Below, in pieces: positions 8,200-17,312 of a stretch of DNA of 64,000 bases. A program made the translations under genes and the position numbers. The stretch comes from Sphingopyxis sp. GTDB lineage: Bacteria; Pseudomonadota; Alphaproteobacteria; Sphingomonadales; Sphingomonadaceae. The notes beneath the pieces are model-generated. The model saw only the letters and a program-made list of their open reading frames with translations, was not told the DNA's origin and ran no database searches. Numbering within the stretch: position 1 is the stretch's first letter; each line of letters begins with the position of its first letter. The stretch is from positions 19,553 through 83,552 of the forward strand of contig NZ_JAEMQX010000007.1 of assembly GCF_016463645.1 (NCBI RefSeq). Direction: 5' to 3'.

Positions 8200-9507
8200 T
8201 CAGTCCCTTTCCTTGATGTCTGGAGTGGCGCCAGCGCCGCCGCGGTCGCCGCCCTGGATTGCGTGGATCGCCATCTGGCGGCGGTGGCGAGCATTCTGGC
8301 TGGCATGAAGCTTCTGCGCCCAGGCGGGTGTTCCTTCAGCTGCGCCTATCGGCGCGGCTGCGGGGGCGGCGCCGCCGGCACGGGTGCTTCCTGCTTCCCA
8401 TGCGGCGCGCTGCCCACGATCGGCGGCAGCGCTAACGCCGAGACCGCCGCTCATCCGGTTGGCAGCCGCGCCGCGCATGGCGGTCGCAACGCCGCCGAGG
8501 CCCGCGCCGACGCTGGTCGAGCCCGAGGTTTCCTGCCCGAGCTTGTAGGCAGTGGATGCGGCAGACCCCATCGATGTACCGGCGCGGATCGCGCCGAGAC
8601 CGGCCCCCGCGAGACCGCGTGCCGCGCCGACGGCGCCAGCGCCTGCCATCGCAAGACCTCCGCCGGCAAGCACGGTAGTGGCGATCACCGATCCGGCGCC
8701 GAGCTGCGGCGCGCCGGCGACGAGGCCGGATGCGATTCCCGGGCCGAAGATGGAGAGGCCAAAGATCGCGAGGCTCGCGAGCATCAGCGACACGGCCTGT
8801 TCGATCGACACCTCGTCGCCGGTGATCGCACTGGTGAAGTCGGCGAAATAGTTAGAGCCGATGCCGACGATGACCGCGAGCACCATGACCTTGATGCCCG
8901 AACTGACGACGTTCCCGAGCACCCGTTCGGCGAGGAACGACGTGCGGTTCCACAGCGCAAAGGGCACGAGCACGAAGCCGGCGAGCGAAGTAAGCTTGAA
9001 TTCGAGGATTGTGATGAAAAGCTGGATCGCGAGGATGAAAAAGGCGGCGATGACGACGACCCAGGCGATCACCAGCACGGCGATCTCGATGAAATTGTCG
9101 AAGAAGGCGATCGGGCCAACCAACTCCTTCGCCTGCTCGAGGAGCGGCCATGCTGCCTCGAAGCCGGTCCCGGCCAGCTTGCCGGGTCGCAATAAATCGT
9201 CAGCCGTAATCGCGCTGCCCCCTGCGGTGAGGCCGAGGCCGGCGAAGCTGCGAAAGATGATATCGGACAGTGTCGAGAAGCTGTTGAGGATCAGGGCGAA
9301 GACGCCGACATAGAGGATCTTTTTGAGGAACTTGGCGATGACGTCGTCTTCGCCGCCGAGCGCCCAGAACAGCCCGGCGAGCGTGATGTCGATGCCGATC
9401 AGGATCGTGGTCAGGAAACCGACGTCACCGCCCAACAGGCCGAACCCGCTGTCGATGTAGGAGGCGAAGGCCTCCATGAACTGATCGATGACATTCAGGT
9501 CATCCAT
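8200..9507 (-). CDS. trbL: TrbL, VirB6-like polytopic channel protein
   Basis: Inner-membrane channel component; 435 aa from the ATG at 9507 (MDDLNVIDQFMEAF). The track ORF carries 21 extra residues that read through the intergenic gap. Several hydrophobic helices occupy ~25-300 (for example VGFLTTILIGIDITLAGLFWAL, IAVLVIAWVVVIAAFFILAIQLFI), followed by a long Gly/Ala-rich tail, as in TrbL. A 136-bp gap separates it from trbJ upstream, where trbK often sits; see findings. Confidence 0.93.
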   Translation of the reverse strand: MDDLNVIDQFMEAFASYIDSGFGLLGGDVGFLTTILIGIDITLAGLFWALGGEDDVIAKFLKKILYVGVFALILNSFSTLSDIIFRSFAGLGLTAGGSAITADDLLRPGKLAGTGFEAAWPLLEQAKELVGPIAFFDNFIEIAVLVIAWVVVIAAFFILAIQLFITILEFKLTSLAGFVLVPFALWNRTSFLAERVLGNVVSSGIKVMVLAVIVGIGSNYFADFTSAITGDEVSIEQAVSLMLASLAIFGLSIFGPGIASGLVAGAPQLGAGSVIATTVLAGGGLAMAGAGAVGAARGLAGAGLGAIRAGTSMGSAASTAYKLGQETSGSTSVGAGLGGVATAMRGAAANRMSGGLGVSAAADRGQRAAWEAGSTRAGGAAPAAAPIGAAEGTPAWAQKLHASQNARHRRQMAIHAIQGGDRGGAGATPDIKERD

Positions 9508-9643
9508 ATGGGCGGGTTCCTGCTTGAAGTTGAAAGGTGTCGCGGGGACCGGCGGCCATGAGAGGGGCAAGCCCTACGGCCCCCGCGACGAGACAGGTTC
9601 GGACCCGGGGGGAGCTGGGGGCGCGGTCCTCGCCTGCCTCAGC

Positions 9644-10396
9644 TCATTGGCGTGGCGTGTAAGCCTTGCCGTCGCCGAGGAAGCGGCGCGTCGACTCGCG
9701 TGCCTCGCGCGCGATCTGGCCCCGCTGCGCCTGCTCGACCGATTCCGCCCGGAACTGCGCCGCCATCATTTGCTGAAGCTGGAGCTGCTGCTTGGCGGTG
9801 AGCGCGAGAAGCTGGTTCGTGGCCTGCTGCGCCTGAAGCGAGCCTTCCGCGCCCTGGCTGCGCGCGACGATGTCGGCGAGCGCCTGCGTGTCGCTCCGTA
9901 CGTTGTCGACGATGCGGTTCTGGACCCCCATCGTCTGGCGAAACGCGGACATCGCGGTATCGAGTTGATCGCGTGCGCGAGCCACACGCTGATCGCGGCG
10001 GAACACCTGATCGAACTCCTGCGGGTAGAGCTGGCGGAAGCGCTCGTCGAGCTGATCGATGCGGAAGTCGACGCCCTGCGCCTGGCCCATGAGCTGGTCG
10101 ATCTGCTGGAGGCGCTGGCGAAGCTCCTGAAGTTGCGGGAAATCGATCCGGGACAGGTTCTTGCCCTGGTTGATCAGCATCTGCGCTTCGTTCTGGAGAC
10201 TCTGGATCTGGTTGTTGATCTGGGCAAGCGTGCGCGCGGCGGTGAGCAGGTTTTGCGAATAGTTCGATGGATCGAACACACTGAGCTGGGCCGCGACGGG
10301 CGTCGAGGTCAACGCGATGCCGATACCGAGCGAGCCGACGGCGCCGAGCGCGAGAGCGGAGAGGCACGCATATTTGCGGATAGGGATACGGGGCAC
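9644..10396 (-). CDS. trbJ: TrbJ, VirB5-like pilus-associated protein
   Basis: Secreted minor pilus/adhesin-type component; 250 aa with a signal peptide (MPRIPIRKYACLSALALGAVGSLGIGIALTSTPVAAQ) and a helical, glutamine-rich mature part (LAQINNQIQSLQNEAQMLINQGKNL, ELRQRLQQIDQLMGQ), characteristic of the TrbJ/VirB5 helical bundle. The next gene upstream is trbE with a six-base gap. Confidence 0.93.
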   Translation of the reverse strand: MPRIPIRKYACLSALALGAVGSLGIGIALTSTPVAAQLSVFDPSNYSQNLLTAARTLAQINNQIQSLQNEAQMLINQGKNLSRIDFPQLQELRQRLQQIDQLMGQAQGVDFRIDQLDERFRQLYPQEFDQVFRRDQRVARARDQLDTAMSAFRQTMGVQNRIVDNVRSDTQALADIVARSQGAEGSLQAQQATNQLLALTAKQQLQLQQMMAAQFRAESVEQAQRGQIAREARESTRRFLGDGKAYTPRQ

Positions 10397-10402
10397 GGGA
10401 AA

Positions 10403-12871
10403 TTACTCCTTGTCTTCTGGGGGGCGGGCGGCAGGGTGACGCCCAAGCAGGTCGGCCGCCCAATCGAGGCCGGCTTGGGAGAGAAAGGTCGCGGCGAAGT
10501 CGGCCTGGCCCTTTTCGGCCAGCACCGCGTCTATGCGCTTCTGGCTGTCGGGATCGGACGCGCCGCACAACGCCAGCGCGATCGGGCCTAGCCCAAGCTC
10601 GAACAGCCGGTTGCCGCGCGCTGATTGCAGATAATATTGCCGCTTGGGCGTCGCGCGGCTGACCAGTTCGATCTGGCGCGCGTTGAGACCGAAGCGGACG
10701 TAGACCGTCTGGCCCTGCGGCTCGATCGCCCGATCATTGGGCAGCAAGATGCGCTGCGGACAGCTTTCGATGATGGCCGGCGCGATCGTGCTGTCGGCGA
10801 TATCGGCTAGGCTCTGTGTCGCGAACACGACGCTGACGTTCTTCTTGCGCAGCACCTTCAGCCACTCACGGATGCGCGCGGCGAACAGCGGGTGGTCGAG
10901 GAACACCCAGGCTTCATCCAGTACGAGAAGCGTCGGCCGCCCGGTGAAGCGCTCCTCGAGACGATGGAACAGGTAGGTCAGCACGGGCGCAACGACGCCC
11001 GCCTGCCCCATCAGCGCTTCAGTCTCGAAGCACTGCACGTCGGCGATCGCTAGATCGTCTTCGGCGGCGTCGAGCAGGCGGCCGAACGATCCTTCGAGCG
11101 TATAGGGCGCGAGCGCCGATCGCAGCGGTGCCGATTGCAGCAGCAGCGACAGGCCGGTGAGCGTGCGTTCCTCGATCGGGGCGGTCGCGAGATTGGTGAG
11201 CGCCGACCAGACGGCCTCCTTGATCTCGGGTGTGACCAGTACTTTCTCATGGGCGAGCAGCGCGCCGATCCATTCGGTCGCCCAGGCGCGTGCGTTGGAG
11301 CGATCGATGTGGCGCAGCGGCTGGAAGGCGATCGTTCGCCCGCCCACGTCATCGGCATGACCGCTCTCACCGCCAAGCCCGAGCGCGTGATGCGCGCCGC
11401 CCATCGCCAGCACGGCCGCGCGCGCCGAAAATCCCTTGTCGAAGACATAGACCTGGGAGTCTGGATATCGCCGGAACTGAAGCGCGAGCATTGCGAGCAG
11501 CACCGACTTTCCGGCCCCGGTGGGTCCGACGATCAGCATATGACCGACGTCGCCGACATGCGTGCTGAGACGGAACGGCGTCGAGCCGCTGGTTTCCGCA
11601 TAAAGCAGCGGCGGACCGTCGAGGTGCGGATTACGCGCCGGTCCTGCCCATACCGAGGACAGCGGCATGAGATGCGCGAGATTCAGGGTGTGGACGATCG
11701 GTTGCCGGACGTTCGCATAGACATGGCCCGGCAGGCTCGACAGCCACGCCTCGACCACATTCATGCCCTCGCGGATGCAGGTGAAGCCGAGCCCGTTGAC
11801 GATGCGCTCGACCGCGCGGACCTTTTCCTCGACGCGGGCGCGGTCGATATCGGCAACGGTGATCGTCGTCGTCAGATAGCCGAACGCGACATGATCGCCG
11901 CCGAGCGCCTGCAAGGCGAGGTCGGCATCGACCACCTTGTTGTCGGCATCGCTGTCGAGAAGCTGGACCGGCTGGTTGTAGATGACTTCGCGCAGCAGCG
12001 CGGTGATCGACTTGCGCTTGTTGAACCACTGCCGCCGCAGGCGAGTGAGCGCTTTGGTTGCGTCGGTCTTGTCGAGCGCAATGAAGCGCGTCACCCAGCG
12101 ATAGCCAAAATCCTCATGGTTGAGTCCGTCGAGGATGCCGGGACGGCTCGCGTTCGGAAATCCGAGGATGGTGAGCGTCCGCAGATGCTCGTCGCCGAGC
12201 ATCGGTTCGAGCCCGCCGGTCAGCGGCGTGTCGGCGAGCAGCCCGTCCAGATAGATGGGCGTTTCGGGCACGGCGACGACATGGCGGCGCGCGGAGATCG
12301 CACCGTGGAGAAAGGTCAGCATTTCGCTGTCGCCGAGCGCGCGCACCTCGGGCATGAAGCCTCTGAACAGGTCAAGCGCACGATCCGTCTCGGCGATGAA
12401 GCCGGCAAGCGCTTGTCGCCAGTCGCGGCCCTTCGCGTCGTCGCTGCGCTCGATCAGCGCTCGGCCCGCCGTGTCCGCCTGATCGGGCGGAGGCAGGAGG
12501 GTGAGCGTCAGATAATAGCGGCTCTCGAAATGCGCGCCCGCGCTTTCGAACGCCGCGCGCCGTTCCTCATCGACCAGCCACGACGCCGCATCGGGAAAGC
12601 TGCTGTCGGGATAACCCAGCGCTTCGCGCCGCTCGGCCTCGAAATGGAGTGCCCAGCCCGAGCCGAAGCGCTTCAGGACATTGTTCGCCCGCGCGCAGGC
12701 GGCGACAAGCTCGGCTTCGGTGGCGGATTCTAGATCGGGGCCGCGGAACCTGAGGACGCGCAAAAAGCTGCCGTCCTTGTTGAGCACCACGCCGGGCGCG
12801 ACAAGCGCCGCCCATGGAAGATGATCGGCGAGCCGGTCGGCCTTCTGACGGTATTCGCGCAGATTCAGCAT
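10403..12871 (-). CDS. trbE: TrbE, VirB4-like secretion ATPase
   Basis: Large ATPase powering pilus biogenesis and DNA transfer; 822 aa from the ATG at 12871 (MLNLREYRQK). The 934-aa track ORF has a spurious leader overlapping trbD and trbC. Walker A (VGPTGAGKSVLLAML) lies at ~449-456 and Walker B in TLLVLDEAWVFLDHPLF near residue 650, followed by the VVFATQSLADI motif of VirB4/CagE ATPases. It overlaps trbD by seven bases. Length is normal for the family. Confidence 0.97.
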   Translation of the reverse strand: MLNLREYRQKADRLADHLPWAALVAPGVVLNKDGSFLRVLRFRGPDLESATEAELVAACARANNVLKRFGSGWALHFEAERREALGYPDSSFPDAASWLVDEERRAAFESAGAHFESRYYLTLTLLPPPDQADTAGRALIERSDDAKGRDWRQALAGFIAETDRALDLFRGFMPEVRALGDSEMLTFLHGAISARRHVVAVPETPIYLDGLLADTPLTGGLEPMLGDEHLRTLTILGFPNASRPGILDGLNHEDFGYRWVTRFIALDKTDATKALTRLRRQWFNKRKSITALLREVIYNQPVQLLDSDADNKVVDADLALQALGGDHVAFGYLTTTITVADIDRARVEEKVRAVERIVNGLGFTCIREGMNVVEAWLSSLPGHVYANVRQPIVHTLNLAHLMPLSSVWAGPARNPHLDGPPLLYAETSGSTPFRLSTHVGDVGHMLIVGPTGAGKSVLLAMLALQFRRYPDSQVYVFDKGFSARAAVLAMGGAHHALGLGGESGHADDVGGRTIAFQPLRHIDRSNARAWATEWIGALLAHEKVLVTPEIKEAVWSALTNLATAPIEERTLTGLSLLLQSAPLRSALAPYTLEGSFGRLLDAAEDDLAIADVQCFETEALMGQAGVVAPVLTYLFHRLEERFTGRPTLLVLDEAWVFLDHPLFAARIREWLKVLRKKNVSVVFATQSLADIADSTIAPAIIESCPQRILLPNDRAIEPQGQTVYVRFGLNARQIELVSRATPKRQYYLQSARGNRLFELGLGPIALALCGASDPDSQKRIDAVLAEKGQADFAATFLSQAGLDWAADLLGRHPAARPPEDKE

Positions 12872-13149
12872 GACAGATGCCCCTTCTGGCGAAGGTGGCG
12901 GACAAGGACCGGGGCGAAGTCGGGATCGCGCTTGGCGGCGAACACCGCGAGAGTGTGCCCGAACGCCCACATGGCCAGCCCGGCGATCCACTGCTGGAGA
13001 CCGAGTCCGAGCGCGGCCGCGATCGTACCATTGACGATCGCGATCGCTCGCGGCGCCCCGCCAAGCAGGATCGGCTCGGCAAGCGCGCGGTGCATCGGCG
13101 CCTCGAACCCCTCGATATGGCTGGCGCCATAGGAATTTGGCGCGTTCAC
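12865..13149 (-). CDS. trbD: TrbD, VirB3-like inner-membrane protein
   Basis: A 94-aa protein starting with a GTG at 13149 that overlaps the trbC stop (GTGA). This start was chosen because the upstream extension in the track is the shadow of trbC. The sequence SHIEGFEAPMHRALAEPILLGGAPRAIAIVNGTIAAALGLGLQQWIAGLAMW has the conserved N-terminal motif followed by two close membrane helices typical of VirB3/TrbD. It acts with TrbE at the inner membrane during pilus assembly. Confidence 0.92.
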   Translation of the reverse strand: MNAPNSYGASHIEGFEAPMHRALAEPILLGGAPRAIAIVNGTIAAALGLGLQQWIAGLAMWAFGHTLAVFAAKRDPDFAPVLVRHLRQKGHLSC

Positions 13150-13499
13150 GAGATGAGCGCCCCGCCGCCGAAGCTGAAGAAGCTGAGGAAGAAGCTCGAC
13201 GCCGCAAACGCGATCGACAGGCCGAAGATGATCTGGATGAGGCGCCGGAACCCGCCTGCCGTCTCGCCGAACGCGAGCGTCAAACCGGTGACGATGATGA
13301 TGATCACCGCGACGATCTTGGCGACAGGACCCTGGACCGATTCGAGGACCTGCTGAAGCGGTTCCTCCCACGGCATGCCCGAGCCGGCGGCCTGCGCGGT
13401 GGCGGCGAGCGCAAGCCCGAGGCCGATGGCGGCGCCGGTGAGGAAGATGCTCCGACGATCGGGAATACGGGCAGGAATACGGGACAAGCGCATGGTCAT
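13146..13499 (-). CDS. trbC: TrbC, VirB2-like conjugative pilin precursor
   Basis: Major pilin of the conjugation pilus; 117 aa. It has a long signal region (SIFLTGAAIGLGLALAATAQAAGSG), a short polar segment, and two hydrophobic helices (VAKIVAVIIIIVTGLTLAF and IIFGLSIAFAASSFFLSFFSF). In RP4 the TrbC precursor is processed and cyclised by the TraF peptidase; a traF gene is present at 32364-32885 of this element. It overlaps trbB by four bases. Confidence 0.94.
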   Translation of the reverse strand: MTMRLSRIPARIPDRRSIFLTGAAIGLGLALAATAQAAGSGMPWEEPLQQVLESVQGPVAKIVAVIIIIVTGLTLAFGETAGGFRRLIQIIFGLSIAFAASSFFLSFFSFGGGALIS

Positions 13500-14518
13500 T
13501 CTCCTTGGGGTTCGAGGGCGTGGTCGGGAGTAAGGTCGAGGACGGCGTAGCCGCCGTCGGGATCGAGGCCGGCGACGCGCGCGATCGTGTCGACGCGGCG
13601 CGCGAGGCCGCGCCCGGCGATGAACACGATCATGTCGATGGCGTCGGCGATCAGCCGGCGCGGAACGGTGACGACGCTTTCCTGCACGAGCTGCTCGAGC
13701 CGGTAGAGCGCCGACACTGCCGAATTGGCGTGGACGGTTGCGATGCCGCCCGGATGCCCGGTGTTCCAGGCTTTGAGCATGTCGAGCGCTTCGCGCCCGC
13801 GCACCTCGCCAACGACGATGCGATCGGGGCGGAGCCGCAATGTCGAGCGGACAAGATCAGCCATCGTGACGCCGCCGGCTCCGGCAGTGCCAATCGTACG
13901 CGTGCGCAGCCCCACCACGTCGGGCGCGGCGCATTGCAACTCACGCGTGTCTTCAATGATGATGACGCGTTCGTCGAGGTGCGCCATCTCGGCGAGCAGC
14001 GCGTTGGCAAGCGTCGTCTTGCCCGAACTGGTGCCACCCGCGACCAGGATGTTCTTGCGCTCGACCACGGCCATCGACAGCAGTCGCGCCGTGTCGGCGG
14101 GCATGATGCCGTCCCGCACATAGTCGAGCAAAGTGTAGATGCGCGCCGCGGGCTTGCGGATCGAGAAGCACGGCGCGAGGCTGACCGGCGGCAGGATACC
14201 CTCGAACCGCTCGCCCGCGCCTTCGCCGTGCGGTGGCAGCTCGGCTGACACGATCGGCGCATTGCCATGAACCTCTGTCCGTGCGTGGCTGGCAACCAGG
14301 CGGATGATCCGCTCGACCTGCGCGGGCTCATATTTGGTGCCGGTATCGATCCGGCCTTCGCCGAGTCGATCAAGGCGCAACACGCCGTCCGGGTTCACCA
14401 TGATCTCGATGACCACCGGATCGGCCAGCGCTGCGGCGATGGTCGGCCCCATCGCGGTGCGCAGCATCGCGCGCCGACGCCCTGCGGAATTATCGGAGCC
14501 GAAAAGCGTGTCGCTCAT
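13496..14518 (-). CDS. trbB: TrbB, VirB11-like hexameric ATPase
   Basis: Traffic ATPase of the type IV secretion system; 340 aa. It has an N-terminal domain (~1-145), Walker A ILVAGGTSSGKTTLANALLAE (~165), the Asp box VIIIEDTRELQ, Walker B region RIVVGEVRGREALDMLKAWNTGHPGG and the conserved His box IATVHANS. All catalytic motifs are intact. First gene of the trb block proper, overlapping the ribbon-helix-helix gene upstream by four bases. Confidence 0.97.
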   Translation of the reverse strand: MSDTLFGSDNSAGRRRAMLRTAMGPTIAAALADPVVIEIMVNPDGVLRLDRLGEGRIDTGTKYEPAQVERIIRLVASHARTEVHGNAPIVSAELPPHGEGAGERFEGILPPVSLAPCFSIRKPAARIYTLLDYVRDGIMPADTARLLSMAVVERKNILVAGGTSSGKTTLANALLAEMAHLDERVIIIEDTRELQCAAPDVVGLRTRTIGTAGAGGVTMADLVRSTLRLRPDRIVVGEVRGREALDMLKAWNTGHPGGIATVHANSAVSALYRLEQLVQESVVTVPRRLIADAIDMIVFIAGRGLARRVDTIARVAGLDPDGGYAVLDLTPDHALEPQGE

Positions 14519-14940
14519 CGCCCACCTCCATTGTCTTTCGCGGAGGCAGCAAGCGTGCGCTGGCCGCTGGCGAGCGCTTCGCCGACGCGGGCAATGAACG
14601 CCTCGAAGCGGTCTCGGCCGATCGCACGCGCCGCTTCGTCGGCTTCGGCCAAAGGGGCCTGCACCATCAGTTCATAGCGGATGAACAGCGCCAGGCTCTC
14701 GAGCAGCACATGCCCGTCACGCTCGACACGCCCCAGCGCGAGCGACATGCGATCGAGCCGCTGGCTGAACTTGTTCTCCAGCTCGCTCGCCGCCTGCCGG
14801 TTGAGCCAGGCGGTGAGCGCGTCGGTGAGGATCGCCGATTTGGACGCGCCGGGCTGGCTCGCCAGCGCCTCGAAGCGGTGGCTCAGATCTTCGGGCAGGA
14901 AGAGCTGGTAGCGGACGCGGTTGGGTTTGATCGCGGCCAT
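14515..14940 (-). CDS. CopG/ribbon-helix-helix protein between traG and trbB
   Basis: A 141-aa protein. The N-terminus (RVRYQLFLPEDLSHRFEALASQPGASKSAILTDALTAWLN) is a ribbon-helix-helix DNA-binding domain (~8-50). The C-terminal half is helical (SLALFIRYELMVQAPLAEADEAARAIGRDRFEAFIARVGEAL). Similar CopG-like genes often sit between traG and trbB in these operons. The 2-bp gap to traG and 4-bp overlap with trbB place it in the same transcript. An autoregulator of the transfer operon is the likely role, inferred from domain and position. Confidence 0.85.
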   Translation of the reverse strand: MAAIKPNRVRYQLFLPEDLSHRFEALASQPGASKSAILTDALTAWLNRQAASELENKFSQRLDRMSLALGRVERDGHVLLESLALFIRYELMVQAPLAEADEAARAIGRDRFEAFIARVGEALASGQRTLAASAKDNGGGR

Positions 14941-14942
14941 TG

Positions 14943-16988
14943 TCAGAAGTCCGGCAGCATGTCGGCGCTGCGACCCTGATTGATCGCGTGAGCGCGGATC
15001 AGCGTGCCGGTGGCGCCGGCGCGGTCCATCGCGTGCTTGTCGGCGATCGTGTCGGTGTCGTCGCTGTCCAGGCCGAGCAGGTCGAGCTGCTTTGGCGGCT
15101 CGGGTTTTTTGGCGGGTTCTTCGCCGAGGCCGGGGTGGCGCTGCTGTTGCAAGCCGCCGTCCTCATCCGCCTTCGCATCGTCATCGGGCTTGCCGAGCCG
15201 GGTATCGGGCGCGCGGACCAGTCCGCTCCAGTCGTTGGGGCGTGCCTGCGGCCGGTCGGGATAGTCTCCGGGCGCGGGCTGCGGCGGCGGTGCGATCCGC
15301 TCGCGGAAATTGCGGTCCTCGTAATAGCGCAGCTTCCTCGCGCGGATCGGGGCCATGCCGGAGACAAGGACAAGCTCATCCTTGGGCGGGAGCTGCATCA
15401 CCTCGCCGGTGGTCAGGAGTGGCCGGGCGGTCTCCTGCCGGCTGACCATGACGTGCGCCAGCCAGGGCGCGAGCCGGTGGCCGGCATAGTTGCGCATCGC
15501 GCGCTGTTCGGTGGCGATGCCGAGCGCGTCCGAAATCCGCCGCGCCGTGCGCTCGTCGTTGGTCGCAAACGCGACGCGGACATGGCAGTTGTCGAGGATC
15601 GAGTTGTGCTCGCCATAAGCCTTCTCGATCTGGTTCAAGGACTGCGCGATCAGGAAGGCGCGCACTCCATAGCCCGCGAGAAAGGCAAGACTGGTCTCGA
15701 AGAAGTCGAGCCGCCCCAATGCCGGGAACTCGTCGAGCATCATCAGGAGCTTGTGCTTGCCCGCCCTGGCGGGATCGGCATCGAGCTTTTCGGTGAGGCG
15801 GCGGCCGATCTGGTTGAGCACCAACCGCACCAGCGGCTTGGTGCGGCTGATGTCCGATGGCGGGATGACAAGGTAGAGCGAGACCGGATGGCCGGCCTCG
15901 ACGAGATCGGCGATCCGCCAGTCGCAGCGCGATGTCACCGCGGCGACGGTCGGGTCGCGATAGAGCCCGAGAAACGACATTGCGGTGGAGAGGACGCCGC
16001 TGCGCTCGTTCTCGCTCTTGTTGAGCACCTCGCGCGCCGCCGAGGCGACGACGGGATGGATCTGCGGCGCATCCTTCGTGCCGAGGTGATTGGTGGTCAT
16101 CATCCGCCGGAGCGTGGCGGTGAACGGCCGCTGCGGGTCCGACAGGAATGTGGCTACCCGTGCGAGCGTCTTTTCTTCCTCCGCATAAAGGACGTGGAGG
16201 ATCGCGCCGACCAGGAGCGAATGGGAGGTTTTCTCCCAGTGGTTGCGCCGTTCGAGCGCGCCTTCGGGATCGACCAGGATGTCGGCGATGTTCTGGACGT
16301 CGCGGACCTCATGCTCGCCGCGCCGGACCTCCAGCAGCGGGTTGTATTTGGCGGAAGCGGGATCGGTCGGATTGAACAGCAGGACGTGGGAGAAGCGCGC
16401 GCGCCAGCCGGCGGTGAGCTGCCAGTTCTCGCCCTTGATGTCGTGAACCACGGCGCTGCCGGTCCAGCCAAGCAGTGTCGGTATGACCAGCCCGACGCCC
16501 TTGCCCGAACGGGTTGGCGCGAACGCCATGATATGTTCGGGGCCGTCATGCCGGAGATAGCGGCCGCGCGAGCGGCCCAGGAATACGCCGGCATCACCGT
16601 AAAGGCCGGCCCGCTCGATCTCGTTCGGCCTGGCCCAGCGCGCCGAACCATAGGTGGTGACGTGACGCGACTGCCGCGCGCGCCAGAGCGAGCCTGCGAT
16701 CGCCGCGCCGCAGCCGATGAAACCGCTCGCGCCGGCGAGCGCGCCGGCCTTGTCGAAAACATGCGGCGCATAGGCATCGTAGTGATACCACCAGGGGAAG
16801 AGCGCCCAGGGACGATAGACCGGCGTGCTTCCAGCCATGAACCAGGCCGGACCAAGTTCGGGCTGGTAGGCGAGCATCGCCGCCGCCCATTGGGTCGCCG
16901 CCCAGAGGCCCGCGATCACGATTGCGAACACGACAAGGATCTGGCCGATGAGCAATTTGGTCGGGGTCACGTTGAAGCTCCCGCCCAT
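14943..16988 (-). CDS. traG: TraG/VirD4 type IV coupling protein
   Basis: Couples the relaxase-DNA complex to the secretion channel; 681 aa. Two N-terminal membrane segments (LIGQILVVFAIVIAGLWAATQ at ~14-34 and a second around 80-100) precede the RecA-like domain. Walker A is MAFAPTRSGKGVGLVIPTLL (~157-164), Walker B KLLMMLDEFPALGRLDFFE. The tail is acidic and proline-rich. It is the promoter-proximal gene of the traG-trbI operon, so transcription of the whole transfer operon probably begins in the 324-bp gap upstream. Confidence 0.97.
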   Translation of the reverse strand: MGGSFNVTPTKLLIGQILVVFAIVIAGLWAATQWAAAMLAYQPELGPAWFMAGSTPVYRPWALFPWWYHYDAYAPHVFDKAGALAGASGFIGCGAAIAGSLWRARQSRHVTTYGSARWARPNEIERAGLYGDAGVFLGRSRGRYLRHDGPEHIMAFAPTRSGKGVGLVIPTLLGWTGSAVVHDIKGENWQLTAGWRARFSHVLLFNPTDPASAKYNPLLEVRRGEHEVRDVQNIADILVDPEGALERRNHWEKTSHSLLVGAILHVLYAEEEKTLARVATFLSDPQRPFTATLRRMMTTNHLGTKDAPQIHPVVASAAREVLNKSENERSGVLSTAMSFLGLYRDPTVAAVTSRCDWRIADLVEAGHPVSLYLVIPPSDISRTKPLVRLVLNQIGRRLTEKLDADPARAGKHKLLMMLDEFPALGRLDFFETSLAFLAGYGVRAFLIAQSLNQIEKAYGEHNSILDNCHVRVAFATNDERTARRISDALGIATEQRAMRNYAGHRLAPWLAHVMVSRQETARPLLTTGEVMQLPPKDELVLVSGMAPIRARKLRYYEDRNFRERIAPPPQPAPGDYPDRPQARPNDWSGLVRAPDTRLGKPDDDAKADEDGGLQQQRHPGLGEEPAKKPEPPKQLDLLGLDSDDTDTIADKHAMDRAGATGTLIRAHAINQGRSADMLPDF

Positions 16989-17312
16989 ACCGCCGGATGC
17001 GGTCGGGGCGCGGCTTCAAGACTCGGCTATGGGCCGCCCGAAATGAACGGAGCCGCTGGGGGCTGGTGGGTGACCGAAGGAGATCACTCGTCGGCGACTG
17101 ACTCAATATTCCAGCTCTGTTCTTTTGATCGAGCTATGACCCGAGTTGATGATTCTGCCCTGTCGTTGTCCCTCGAGGTGGCACTGACCACCACACCGCA
17201 CCGCCGATGACCCGCTACACCCTGCAAAAATCCGAGCTGCAAATTCGGGCTTGCGTGTCGGATTATCAGACATTATATCGCATTTAATGTAGTGAAATCG
17301 TGCGAGGCATGC
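16989..17312. other. Divergent intergenic region between traG and the ACP-like gene
   Basis: No convincing gene. It must hold the promoters of the minus-strand transfer operon and of the plus-strand protease cluster. AT-rich sequence lies at ~17265-17300 (GGATTATCAGACATTATATCGC), a plausible promoter for the plus-strand genes; I see no clear sigma-70 consensus for traG. Confidence 0.5.

Noticed and set aside
11135-12733. 532-codon plus-strand ORF opposite trbE
   Set aside because: Shadow frame of trbE, with composition typical of antisense high-GC coding DNA.
14940-17210. 756-codon plus-strand ORF opposite traG
   Set aside because: Antisense of traG; rich in Arg/Glu/His without any domain pattern.
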